The notes under the pieces: model-generated
Seen by the model: only the letters and a program-made list of their open reading frames with translations
Database searches by the model: none
Told to the model about the DNA's origin: nothing
Position numbers and translations under genes: made by a program
NCBI RefSeq assembly: GCF_001548675.1
Contig: NZ_CP010834.1
Span: 1,275,501-1,339,500 of the forward strand
Source: Methanobrevibacter sp. YE315
GTDB lineage: Archaea; Methanobacteriota; Methanobacteria; Methanobacteriales; Methanobacteriaceae
Direction: 5' to 3'
DNA: 64,000 nucleotides
Shown: positions 55,559-62,681 of the stretch, piece by piece
Position numbering within the stretch: position 1 is the stretch's first letter
Layout: each line of letters opens with the position of its first letter

Positions 55559-55669
55559 TTATTGTTCTTCAAAGTTTGCTGCAGGTACACCGCATACAGG
55601 GCAGGTGTAGTCTTCAGGTAATTCATCTTCTTCAAGAACGTATCCACAAACTTTACAAACGTAAGCCAT
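55559..55669 (-). CDS. Rubredoxin, copy 3 of a tandem set (36 aa)
   Basis: A very short rubredoxin: CKVCGYV and CPVCGVP provide the four cysteines for one iron, joined by a short acidic loop. At 36 residues it lacks much of the usual 52-residue fold. AGGTG overlaps the stop codon of the upstream rubredoxin, 6 nt before the ATG. It carries single electrons, for example to oxygen- or peroxide-reducing enzymes. Confidence 0.9.
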   Translation of the reverse strand: MAYVCKVCGYVLEEDELPEDYTCPVCGVPAANFEEQ

Positions 55670-55678
55670 CTGAGACAC

Positions 55679-55798
55679 CTATTCTACTTTTTCAAACATA
55701 TCAGCAGTAGCGCCGCACATAGGACATTTATAGTCTTCTGGAAGTTCTTCGAATTCTTCAGTTACATATCCGCAAATTTTACATTTAAATTTTGCCAT
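55679..55798 (-). CDS. Rubredoxin, copy 2 of a tandem set (39 aa)
   Basis: Cysteines in CKICGYV and CPMCGAT; the connecting loop (TEEFEELPEDYK) is again shortened. GGAGATTGTTAGA lies before the ATG. Sequence is close to copy 3 but with its own C-terminal MFEKVE, shared in kind with copy 1 (MFEKID), so all three derive from one ancestor. Confidence 0.9.
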   Translation of the reverse strand: MAKFKCKICGYVTEEFEELPEDYKCPMCGATADMFEKVE

Positions 55799-55872
55799 TC
55801 TAACAATCTCCTTAAATTATACTAAATCGTATATTTAATTAAATATATTTTAATCATTTGTGATATATAAAA

Positions 55873-56034
55873 CTAATCTATTTTTTCAAACATGGCTTTT
55901 GGCATTCGACATTTAGGGCATTTAAAAGAGGAAGGTAACTCATCAAACTTGGTCCCTTGGGGGATGTTTAAACCTTCTTCATAGTCGTCTTCGTCGATAG
56001 TGTAACCGCAAATCTTACATTTATAATGGGCCAT
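55873..56034 (-). CDS. Rubredoxin, copy 1 of a tandem set (53 aa)
   Basis: A full-length rubredoxin: CKICGYT at the start, then the standard loop EGLNIPQGTKFDELPSSF, then CPKCRMPK. The second knuckle has Arg instead of the usual Gly after the cysteine. GGAGATTGTTCTT precedes the ATG. It is the first of the set in transcription order, 16 nt after the acyltransferase gene. Confidence 0.92.
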   Translation of the reverse strand: MAHYKCKICGYTIDEDDYEEGLNIPQGTKFDELPSSFKCPKCRMPKAMFEKID

Positions 56035-56050
56035 AAGAACAATCTCCTTA

Positions 56051-56875
56051 TTAAAATCTGTTAGGAACTTTCAAATGATCAGGAAGTGGCTTGATACGTG
56101 CAGGTGTTCCAATAGCCAAATAGAATGGTGGAACAGAGTGTATTACAATAGCTCCGGCAGCAACAATGGATCCTTCTCCAATCTCCACATTGGACAGGAA
56201 TGTAGTGTTACCACCAATGGAGGCACCACGTCTAACTTTAGGTCCTTGAAGTTCATAGTTTATCCTTACAGGATATTTGTCATTGGTAAAACAAGCGCAA
56301 GGTCCGATAAATACATTATCCTCAATTACAGAATTGGTTGGAATATATACATTGGATTGGATGCTGACATCATTTCCAATGATAACATCGCCTTCAATAA
56401 CGGTGTTTGTTCCGATTAATACATCATCTCCAATGTTGGTGTTTTCCCTTATGACAACATTATGTCCTGTCCTGAAGTTATCACCAATAACCACATCATT
56501 GTAGATAATGGAATTTGACCTTATGGTGTAGTTCTTACCGATTACCGGCGGCTTTGAATTTGGAGAGTATTCGACCCCGAATTGAATGTTTTGATCAGCA
56601 GGGAAATTTAATTCTGGTTTTGAATAATCAGGTTTGATGGATTCCTTTTCAAATATTGGCATTTCATAAGCAATATCGGTCGGATCTTCCTGGAATTGCC
56701 TGTAGAAATCATCATCTGGGTAGGCAGGTTTTTGCTGATAGGATTGTCTTGGAGGTTGACTGTACAACCTGTCTTCTTTAACTGCATGAGATTGTCTTTC
56801 ATAAGCATTGAATTGCTCATAAGGTTCTTGCTTCTTTGATTGCCTATCACCCAGAGTTTGTGAAAATCTAACCAT
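56051..56875 (-). CDS. Left-handed beta-helix (hexapeptide repeat) acyltransferase
   Basis: A 274-residue protein. Residues 1-90 are a hydrophilic, Gln-rich extension of unknown role. From about 105 on, hexapeptide repeats ([31 protein letters not shown]) form the beta-helix, with a loop at about 190-205 and the C-terminal [16 protein letters not shown] typical of sugar-nucleotide acetyltransferases. It probably acetylates an amino sugar for surface polysaccharides. The N-terminal extension is unusual. Confidence 0.88.
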   Translation of the reverse strand: MVRFSQTLGDRQSKKQEPYEQFNAYERQSHAVKEDRLYSQPPRQSYQQKPAYPDDDFYRQFQEDPTDIAYEMPIFEKESIKPDYSKPELNFPADQNIQFGVEYSPNSKPPVIGKNYTIRSNSIIYNDVVIGDNFRTGHNVVIRENTNIGDDVLIGTNTVIEGDVIIGNDVSIQSNVYIPTNSVIEDNVFIGPCACFTNDKYPVRINYELQGPKVRRGASIGGNTTFLSNVEIGEGSIVAAGAIVIHSVPPFYLAIGTPARIKPLPDHLKVPNRF

Positions 56876-57528
56876 ATTATCAAACCTTCATTTAATTAAA
56901 ATTAATTTCTTAATGAATTAATTTATGTTTTTAATTAGTATATATACTAAATGGTTAATTTATGAATATTTTTTAAGATTTTACCCCAACTCTCCATAAA
57001 TGTTGAGTGAAAAGTAGCCCCTTTAACTTTTTAGTCAAATCCATACTGAAAAATACAACTGCAAACGGACCCAACCAATAATCAGATATTATTCCGGAAT
57101 GAATAAAACCACCAGCCAATAAATGCTTGAACCACCAAATCACCTTCCAACAATGAAACGGCATCTTATATTGATTTAAGAAAAAGCAAGAACTTCAAAT
57201 ACGATTAAAAACATTATGTAGACAAAGATTACTGATGTTCAGTCAATGATGGATTATATATCTCTGGTAGATGATGACTTTATCCGCATCCATTAAATTA
57301 TAATATTGACCTTTAAATATTGATTAGATATTGTAAAATATTTATTTTTCAAAACAACTTGTTGATTATTTAATTTTTTGAATTTTATCGTGCAAGTAGG
57401 CACTTACATTCGAAAACATTTATATATCAAATATTACGAATATATGAACATACTTTGAAGATATGATTCAAGTATCCCAAAAAATAAAAATTATTATTTA
57501 ATTCATATTCAAGATAGGAGGAGATTAT
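56876..57528. other. 650-bp gap with possible gene remnant and surface-protein promoter
   Basis: A minus-strand frame at 56973-57164 (63 codons) reads like part of a membrane protein (HLLAGGFIHSGIISDYWLGP) but has no ribosome binding site, and frames break on both sides; I take it as a possible decayed gene. The rest is AT-rich, with a short CAAC/GTTG palindrome near 57355. The right end holds the promoter of the gene at 57529. Confidence 0.4.
57417..57428 (+). promoter_or_regulatory. TATA box of the surface protein gene
   Basis: CATTTATATATC with about 75 nt of leader to the ATG. The leader contains ATACTTTGAA/TTCAAGTAT (about 57450-57475), which can form a hairpin with one bulge, and a strong AGGAGG site 7 nt before the ATG. 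Confidence 0.6.
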
Positions 57529-57918
57529 ATGAAATTCAATAAAAATGTCATTGCAATTTTGGCAATATTTTTAGTTGTAATTTCTGCAAGCGCTGTTTGT
57601 GCTGAAGACACTAGCATTGCAACTGACGAAGGTCAAGATGATGCTGCTATAGATGGCGGAGCAGCTGGTGATGCTGCTGCTGTAGACAACACTACTGCTG
57701 AACCTGCAAGCGATATAACCAATACAACTAACAATACTGTTGTAGACAACACAACAAACACTACAAATACAACTAACATAACAACCAATGGAACTACTAA
57801 CTCAACTAATTCAACCAGTCCTTTAGATTCTTTAGCTAAATTTGCTACTGGTAACCCAATCTTAATCTTATTAGCTGTATTTGCTGTTATTGGTGTTTAC
57901 ACAATGAAAAGAAAATAG
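57529..57918 (+). CDS. Asn/Thr-rich surface protein with C-terminal membrane anchor
   Basis: A 129-residue protein. A signal peptide (about 1-25, ending AVCAED) is followed by an Ala/Asp/Gly-rich stretch and then dense NTT/NTTN repeats that are potential N-glycosylation sites, then a membrane helix (NPILILLAVFAVIGVYT) and a basic MKRK tail. It is probably a short glycosylated surface stalk similar to adhesin-like proteins of gut methanogens. It has a strong ribosome binding site and its own terminator. Confidence 0.85.
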   Translation: MKFNKNVIAILAIFLVVISASAVCAEDTSIATDEGQDDAAIDGGAAGDAAAVDNTTAEPASDITNTTNNTVVDNTTNTTNTTNITTNGTTNSTNSTSPLDSLAKFATGNPILILLAVFAVIGVYTMKRK

Positions 57919-57955
57919 GTAGGTAAAAACCTATCTTTTATTTATTTTTTTAAAC
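57918..57955 (+). terminator. Hairpin terminator after the surface protein gene
   Basis: GGTAGGT and ACCTATC (one G-U pair) enclose a short AAAA loop right at the stop codon and are followed by T-rich sequence ending in seven T. Confidence 0.6.
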
Positions 57956-58049
57956 TCTTTTTTTTTAAATTTAAAACTTTTTTTAGAATTATTTTAATAG
58001 ACTTGATTTAATGATAATTTAATAATCTAATAAAAAAAAAGAAGAAAAT

Positions 58050-58718
58050 TTAAATATTTTCTTTTAGATAGTATCCCAAATATACTCCGAAATATGCTGC
58101 AATAGGAATAGCTAAGATAAACACTATTACTTCAAAAGCAGTTCTCAAATCCAGAGCTGAAGTACTTGTTTGAACTGTCGGTTGAGACATGCCTGAAGAG
58201 TATGAGGGACTTAATGGAGCGGAAGAACTTAAGGAACTTGATGAACCTGATGAACCGGATGAGAAAACAGAACTTAAAGCTGAAATTAAACCCATTGAAA
58301 AAGTAAATACCAATCCAAAGATTGTTAAAATCACCGCATAAATACTTCCCATGAAAACTGAAAAGTTTGGAATGACGTAAGATTTATCCTTACACCCAAA
58401 GTATCCGACAAACAATCCTGCAAAGAATATTGCAAATGCTATAGTCAGTATGCAGTATGTTATGAAATCAATAATTCCAGCAGTCATGAATGATGACCAT
58501 ATTAATGATCCTATAAACAGGAACACTCCAAATATGATAAATGCAAATACAATTATTGAAAAGCTTGTTTTATCAATCAGATTATCGAAAAATCCGTTTG
58601 AACTATTATCTATTTTGTTAACTTTACCAGTTAAGCTGCATCCGCACTCTGTACAAAATTCAATGTCTTCATCAGTTATTTCATTTCCGCAACCAGGACA
58701 ATATTTTTTAACAGTCAT
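58050..58718 (-). CDS. Zinc-ribbon membrane protein
   Basis: A 222-residue protein. KYCPGCGNE and FCTECGCSL form an N-terminal zinc ribbon, followed by four membrane helices (about 47-70, 76-100, 110-140, 190-215) with a Ser-rich loop (about 148-170). Zinc-ribbon/membrane proteins of this build are common in Methanobrevibacter; their function is unknown. Its end lies about 130 bp from the surface-protein terminator. Confidence 0.8.
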   Translation of the reverse strand: MTVKKYCPGCGNEITDEDIEFCTECGCSLTGKVNKIDNSSNGFFDNLIDKTSFSIIVFAFIIFGVFLFIGSLIWSSFMTAGIIDFITYCILTIAFAIFFAGLFVGYFGCKDKSYVIPNFSVFMGSIYAVILTIFGLVFTFSMGLISALSSVFSSGSSGSSSSLSSSAPLSPSYSSGMSQPTVQTSTSALDLRTAFEVIVFILAIPIAAYFGVYLGYYLKENI

Positions 58719-58752
58719 TTAAAGCACCTTTGTTATTAAAATAAATCAAACA

Positions 58753-59160
58753 TTATCTTATAATACTTTTACGTAATTTTTTAGCCCTTTTACTATTATC
58801 AGGGCCCCAAGTGGTGTATACACCACCTTTTAAATCAACATGTGTAATTTTACCAAAATTTACATCATCTTCTGATTCTATGTAATCCTTGTTTTTTACC
58901 ATAGGCTTTTGTTTACTAATATTACTGTCATCAGCTTCAATTTTAGAATTTTTTATCTTTTTCTCAGAACTTACTTGCCTTACAGTTTTCTTGTTAAGTT
59001 CTTCGGAGGTTTTTTCTTGGAGAGTTATATTTTTAAATGCTAATTTAAACTTTAAATCATTCCAATCTTTTGCTTCTATTTTAAATCCATCTCCTAGATA
59101 AATAAATTCAAAAACACCTTCTGATCTAAAAAGATTAACATATTTAGTTTCTCTCACCAT
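58753..59160 (-). CDS. Unknown charged protein, 135 aa
   Basis: A soluble lysine-rich protein. The N-terminal part (VNLFRSEGVFEFIYLGDGFKIE) looks like a small sheet domain, the middle is a charged low-complexity linker, and the C-terminus ends in GGVYTTWGPD and a basic tail. The ATG at 59160 follows GGTGAGT; an in-frame GTG at 59166 lies within that site. No family is recognised. Confidence 0.65.
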   Translation of the reverse strand: MVRETKYVNLFRSEGVFEFIYLGDGFKIEAKDWNDLKFKLAFKNITLQEKTSEELNKKTVRQVSSEKKIKNSKIEADDSNISKQKPMVKNKDYIESEDDVNFGKITHVDLKGGVYTTWGPDNSKRAKKLRKSIIR

Positions 59161-59231
59161 ACTCACCTTTTACTAACAATTTTAATTATATTAGTAAATG
59201 TATATAAAAATTATTATAAAAAAATTTAATA

Positions 59232-59325
59232 AAAAAGAATAATAACAACTTTAATTTTGTTATTTAAACATAATAACAATTTTAACATCAGGTGGAGTTT
59301 AATAACTTCACTTTATTTATTTTTT
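59232..59325. terminator. Two hairpins, probably bidirectional termination
   Basis: AATAACAA/TTGTTATT (about 59240-59263) is followed on the minus strand by a T6 run, fitting termination of the DUF1002 gene. GTGGAGTT/AACTTCAC (about 59293-59312) is followed on the plus strand by T-rich sequence. A TATA-like GTATATAAAA at about 59200 could start a short plus-strand RNA between them; this is not shown. Confidence 0.45.
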
Positions 59326-59347
59326 TAAAAAAAAAGAAAGAATGGAA

Positions 59348-60205
59348 TTAAATCCCATTCACAAATGATTTAATCCAATCAAACAAACTGTCAATTGAAA
59401 ATCCACTGGTGGAATTTTCACCTAAAAACTCGTTTACTTGAGTTTTGTAGTAGTTTACATCCCCTTGAACGTTTTGCACTTGTTCAATTGAATCAGCCAG
59501 GTTTTCAATATCGTTGTTTGTTATGTTAATGTTATTGTTTTCAACATGATTGCTAATTATATTAACAATTGTGTCGTGATCTGTAACATTATCGCTTGAT
59601 ACTTCATCTTTTACTTCATTTACCAAGTTTGCCAATTCATCAGCGCTGACATCGGAATTGTTTACAATTTCAGCTTCGGTGACAATTTCATCGTTTGCTG
59701 CTTGTTTAACGGTTTCTGGGATTTCAACATCAGTCACTACTTCATAGGAGTTCATTATTCCTGCAAGAGCAGATTCACCGGTTGCTTCTACAGGGCTTGT
59801 CACATATACGTGTCCTTTTGTAATTCCAGCTGATTTTAAGGCTGAAATGTACATGTCACCTGTTATTGTAGTGATTTTTGATTTGTCTACGCTGACTTTC
59901 AAATCACTATTGTCGTTTAAATCCACAAGCGCTGAGGACAATATTTGATTGGAGTTATAATATTTACCAGTTATTCCGCCAGATATTTTATTTACTTGAT
60001 CGGCAGTAATAATTTTTGTATCAACATTATTTACATTTACATTTGCTTGATTTGAGAAAAATGTGTCTACAAATGATTTATAGTTTGAATTTGAATAGGT
60101 AGTTTCACCATAAGTTATTACAACATTGGAATCAGTTGAGAATCCTGCTGGGATTAACATGCCAACAAGGATTAAAGCTAATATTGCTATAGTAATCTTA
60201 CGCAT
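59348..60205 (-). CDS. DUF1002 family secreted protein
   Basis: A 285-residue protein. A signal peptide (about 3-24) is followed by the DUF1002 region, including ITYGETTYSNSNYKSFV, ITGDMYISALKSAGI and KGHVYVTSPVEATGESALAG. The C-terminal part is helical and Asn-rich (VENNNINITNNDIENL). DUF1002 proteins, known from Firmicutes such as YpuA, are extracytoplasmic and uncharacterised. The ATG at 60205 follows GAGGTGATAA. A TTTAAATAC TATA element lies near 60255. Confidence 0.85.
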   Translation of the reverse strand: MRKITIAILALILVGMLIPAGFSTDSNVVITYGETTYSNSNYKSFVDTFFSNQANVNVNNVDTKIITADQVNKISGGITGKYYNSNQILSSALVDLNDNSDLKVSVDKSKITTITGDMYISALKSAGITKGHVYVTSPVEATGESALAGIMNSYEVVTDVEIPETVKQAANDEIVTEAEIVNNSDVSADELANLVNEVKDEVSSDNVTDHDTIVNIISNHVENNNINITNNDIENLADSIEQVQNVQGDVNYYKTQVNEFLGENSTSGFSIDSLFDWIKSFVNGI

Positions 60206-60292
60206 ATTTATCACCTCTTATAAATTCCTATTAAAGATTATCAGAAGTAGTATTTAAATCTTTCACTTTGAATATACACTAAATTATTACCT

Positions 60293-60320
60293 GCATTTGA
60301 AAAATACCCCTTTCAAATGC
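60293..60320. repeat. Perfect inverted repeat GCATTTGAAA / TTTCAAATGC
   Basis: Ten-base arms around an 8-base spacer, 88 bp upstream of the DUF1002 start codon. The right arm matches the core of the dispersed element TTTCAAATGCTCT found at 2409, 50653 and 52734. A symmetric site suits a dimeric regulator. Confidence 0.6.
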
Positions 60321-60374
60321 CCATAAACTATAAATAAGAAATATGGAAACATTAGTAAATATTATTATTGTCAT

Positions 60375-60482
60375 TTACAAATAAAAAAGGGATTTTAAGG
60401 TCAAACGTTGGAGATAAATTTGAAGATTCTGCATGCTGCATACAATGTTGTTATTGAGTTTCTCCATAAGTTCCCGATCCAT
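60375..60482 (-). CDS. Candidate 35-aa protein downstream of the gene at 60486
   Basis: Thirty-five codons from ATG 60482, starting 3 nt after the preceding stop, with TAGGAT just before the ATG. The product (MDRELMEKLNNNIVCSMQNL and a hydrophobic C-terminus) shows no family. Close spacing to the previous stop favours translation, but coding evidence is thin. Confidence 0.3.
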   Translation of the reverse strand: MDRELMEKLNNNIVCSMQNLQIYLQRLTLKSLFYL

Positions 60483-60485
60483 ATC

Positions 60486-60920
60486 CTAATCAATCAGATT
60501 ATCTATTTTATCAAAAAGTTCATGATAGTTTTCAAAAAGATTCCTTATTTCATCATCATTTTTAGACATCAGAACTATCTTTAGCCTTTTGTCTTCTTTA
60601 AAGATTTTCACTTGATCTGATTCATGATTGCTATCGAATGAATCAATAATTAATGATTTGATTTCATTATACTTATCTTCAGTTAAATTATACATTCTAT
60701 TATGGTTTAATATGTTCATTGCATGGATAATTCCGTTATCCTCCATATCAATACATGAAGACATCCTGATTTTGGTATCCATATAATATGGGGCTTCTAT
60801 TTTATCTCGGCGAAGCAGAATTGAAATTTTTGATATCACATGATCATCACTGGAATTTTCATTTATGAATCTGACCAATTGGAACTGTTTTATATTTGCA
60901 CCATCATTCATGAAAGTCAT
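60486..60920 (-). CDS. Unknown soluble protein, 144 aa
   Basis: A hydrophilic protein with alternating strands and helices (FQLVRFINENSSDDHVI, KISILLRRDKIEAPYY, MNILNHNRMYNLTEDKY) and a C-terminal helix. Serine- and aspartate-rich segments occur, but no family is recognised. The ribosome binding site is weak. It is followed by the 35-codon frame at 60482. Confidence 0.6.
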   Translation of the reverse strand: MTFMNDGANIKQFQLVRFINENSSDDHVISKISILLRRDKIEAPYYMDTKIRMSSCIDMEDNGIIHAMNILNHNRMYNLTEDKYNEIKSLIIDSFDSNHESDQVKIFKEDKRLKIVLMSKNDDEIRNLFENYHELFDKIDNLID

Positions 60921-61184
60921 GTTAATATATTATTCCTTTCTATTAGATTAATGTCTCTATTATGGATTCATCAACACAGATTTCCAATAGCTAGTCCTGC
61001 AATAACACAAACAAATCACAATTATCTGCTTAAATCATAATGGCCTGATTTTACTGCGCCCTGCTTTCATTAATAAATATCATTTGGTGAAAATGACATT
61101 ATTGGAAAATAATTTTAAAAAAGGATAATAAAAAATAGTAAAAAAAGATATTTTTTTAGAATTTTATTCAACCTTAAAAATCAT
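60921..61184. other. Gap without a supported gene
   Basis: About 260 bp between two minus-strand genes. Short translated fragments that look membrane-like occur in shifted frames, which could be gene debris. The left end should contain the promoter for the gene at 60920. No hairpin or tRNA stands out. Confidence 0.35.
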
Positions 61185-61625
61185 CTAGGATATTTCAATA
61201 GGATTGCAATCATTGAGCTTGTTAAACTTGAATAACTCATAATTGGCTTCCTGTAATATTTCAGGCTGAGAAGAGATGTTATTTGTTCCATTACATTTAA
61301 CAAAAACGTGATAATCCTTGCCATCTATGTTAACAACTTCTAAAAGAGTGTTGCCATCCTGATAAAGATTTCTATCAACTTCTGTTAAATTCTTAGAATC
61401 TATATTAGTGTTAAAATCAACACCGAATTCCAATGAATGGTTCTGTGAAAATGCAACTAAGCTTGAACTTCCATTAACTTCAGAAATATTTCTATCAATC
61501 CATGTTTTAGGTAATGATAAATCCCCTAATTTTGCATTGGAATCATCAGATGCACTTACACTAATCATTGCAACCGAACTAAGCACAATTATTAAGGTTA
61601 ACATCAAAATTAACATTTTTTTCAT
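61185..61625 (-). CDS. Small secreted protein with signal peptide
   Basis: A 146-residue protein. A signal peptide (about 2-26, ending VSASDD) is followed by a mature domain (LPKTWIDRNISEVNG, LVAFSQNHSLEFGVDF, HVFVKCNGTNNIS). It resembles the secreted protein at 42108 in size and architecture but not clearly in sequence. Function unknown. GGGGGTTTTTC lies before the ATG. Confidence 0.75.
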   Translation of the reverse strand: MKKMLILMLTLIIVLSSVAMISVSASDDSNAKLGDLSLPKTWIDRNISEVNGSSSLVAFSQNHSLEFGVDFNTNIDSKNLTEVDRNLYQDGNTLLEVVNIDGKDYHVFVKCNGTNNISSQPEILQEANYELFKFNKLNDCNPIEIS

Positions 61626-61773
61626 GAAAAACCCCCATTATCTAATTAGCATATAAAATTATATCCTTAATTATATAAACTTTTAGGTTTTCAATTCAAG
61701 TTTTTACAAATAAAGATTTTTTCAAAATCAATATAAATTCTAAAATATAAAATTATCATTAGAGGTAGTTAAT

Positions 61774-62574
61774 ATGCAAAGCAATATCACAGAAGAAATG
61801 GATTTCAGATTTCCACCGATAGTACTAATCAAAAGTAACACCAAACCGGAAAATGCAATAGGGCCTAAAGAGGGAAAAGGCGGATGTGTAATGAGTTTTA
61901 TTGCACAAACAATAGCTAAGAGAAAGACCAGCTGCTTTGGTCGTGAAAACATCACCTGCGGAGGGCTTGCTACAGGTTTTGGCTGGGGAGATGGCTTTAA
62001 GGATGAGGATGCACTTGACTTTCAGGCAACATTTCTCTCCTGCGGTGTTGAATCAGCACCCAACAGGGAGGAATATGAAACCAAATTGGGTTATATGAAA
62101 AAACACACAAGGGAAATGTTCAGGGAAGGCGAAAGAATATTCACTGATTTTGAAACAGCAAAAACAAATATCAAAAACCGCCCTATTTATGATACTGAGG
62201 ACTATGTGATATTCAAAGGCCTTGAAAATTTGGAGGATGGTGAAATCCCACTGTCTGTTATTTTTACTGTCAATCCTGTAGAATTGACTGCATTAATCCA
62301 GATTAACACATCATTTAGAACAGAAGGGGCTTATCTTTTAACTCCACAGGCATCATCATGTCAGGCAATAGGCAGCTTCACATTCAAAGAGGCTGAAAGC
62401 GAAGATCCAAAACCTATTCTCAGTCCGATTGACTTTGCAGGCAAAAGAAAAACAAAACACTTCATCCCAAATGAGTATATGCACCTGTCAATGCCTTGGA
62501 AACTGTTTTTAAAATTAGAAGAGGTCAGCAAAAAAAGCGTTCTTCAAACCGAACTGTGGCAAAAGTTCAAATGA
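61774..62574 (+). CDS. DUF169 family protein, second copy
   Basis: A 266-residue DUF169 protein, longer than the one at 6201. Cysteine-bearing segments are GGCVMSFIAQTIAKRKTSCF, ENITCGGLATGFG and TPQASSCQAIGSF; the C-terminus has NEYMHLSMPWKLF. Functions in this family are unknown. GAGGTAGTTAAT precedes the ATG and a TATA-like AAAATATAAAAT lies about 33 bp upstream. Identity to the other copy is low, so they are not recent duplicates. Confidence 0.85.
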   Translation: MQSNITEEMDFRFPPIVLIKSNTKPENAIGPKEGKGGCVMSFIAQTIAKRKTSCFGRENITCGGLATGFGWGDGFKDEDALDFQATFLSCGVESAPNREEYETKLGYMKKHTREMFREGERIFTDFETAKTNIKNRPIYDTEDYVIFKGLENLEDGEIPLSVIFTVNPVELTALIQINTSFRTEGAYLLTPQASSCQAIGSFTFKEAESEDPKPILSPIDFAGKRKTKHFIPNEYMHLSMPWKLFLKLEEVSKKSVLQTELWQKFK

Positions 62575-62681
62575 ACATTCAAAAATCGCTGGTTGGAGCA
62601 ATTCCAACAGCTTTTTCTATTTTTATAGACAATAAATGATTGTCTATTTAATCAAAACCATTACCACAATTGATTATCCTA

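Noticed and set aside
56973-57164. Functional 63-aa protein
   Set aside because: No ribosome binding site, unusual residue content and broken frames on both sides; kept only as a possible remnant.
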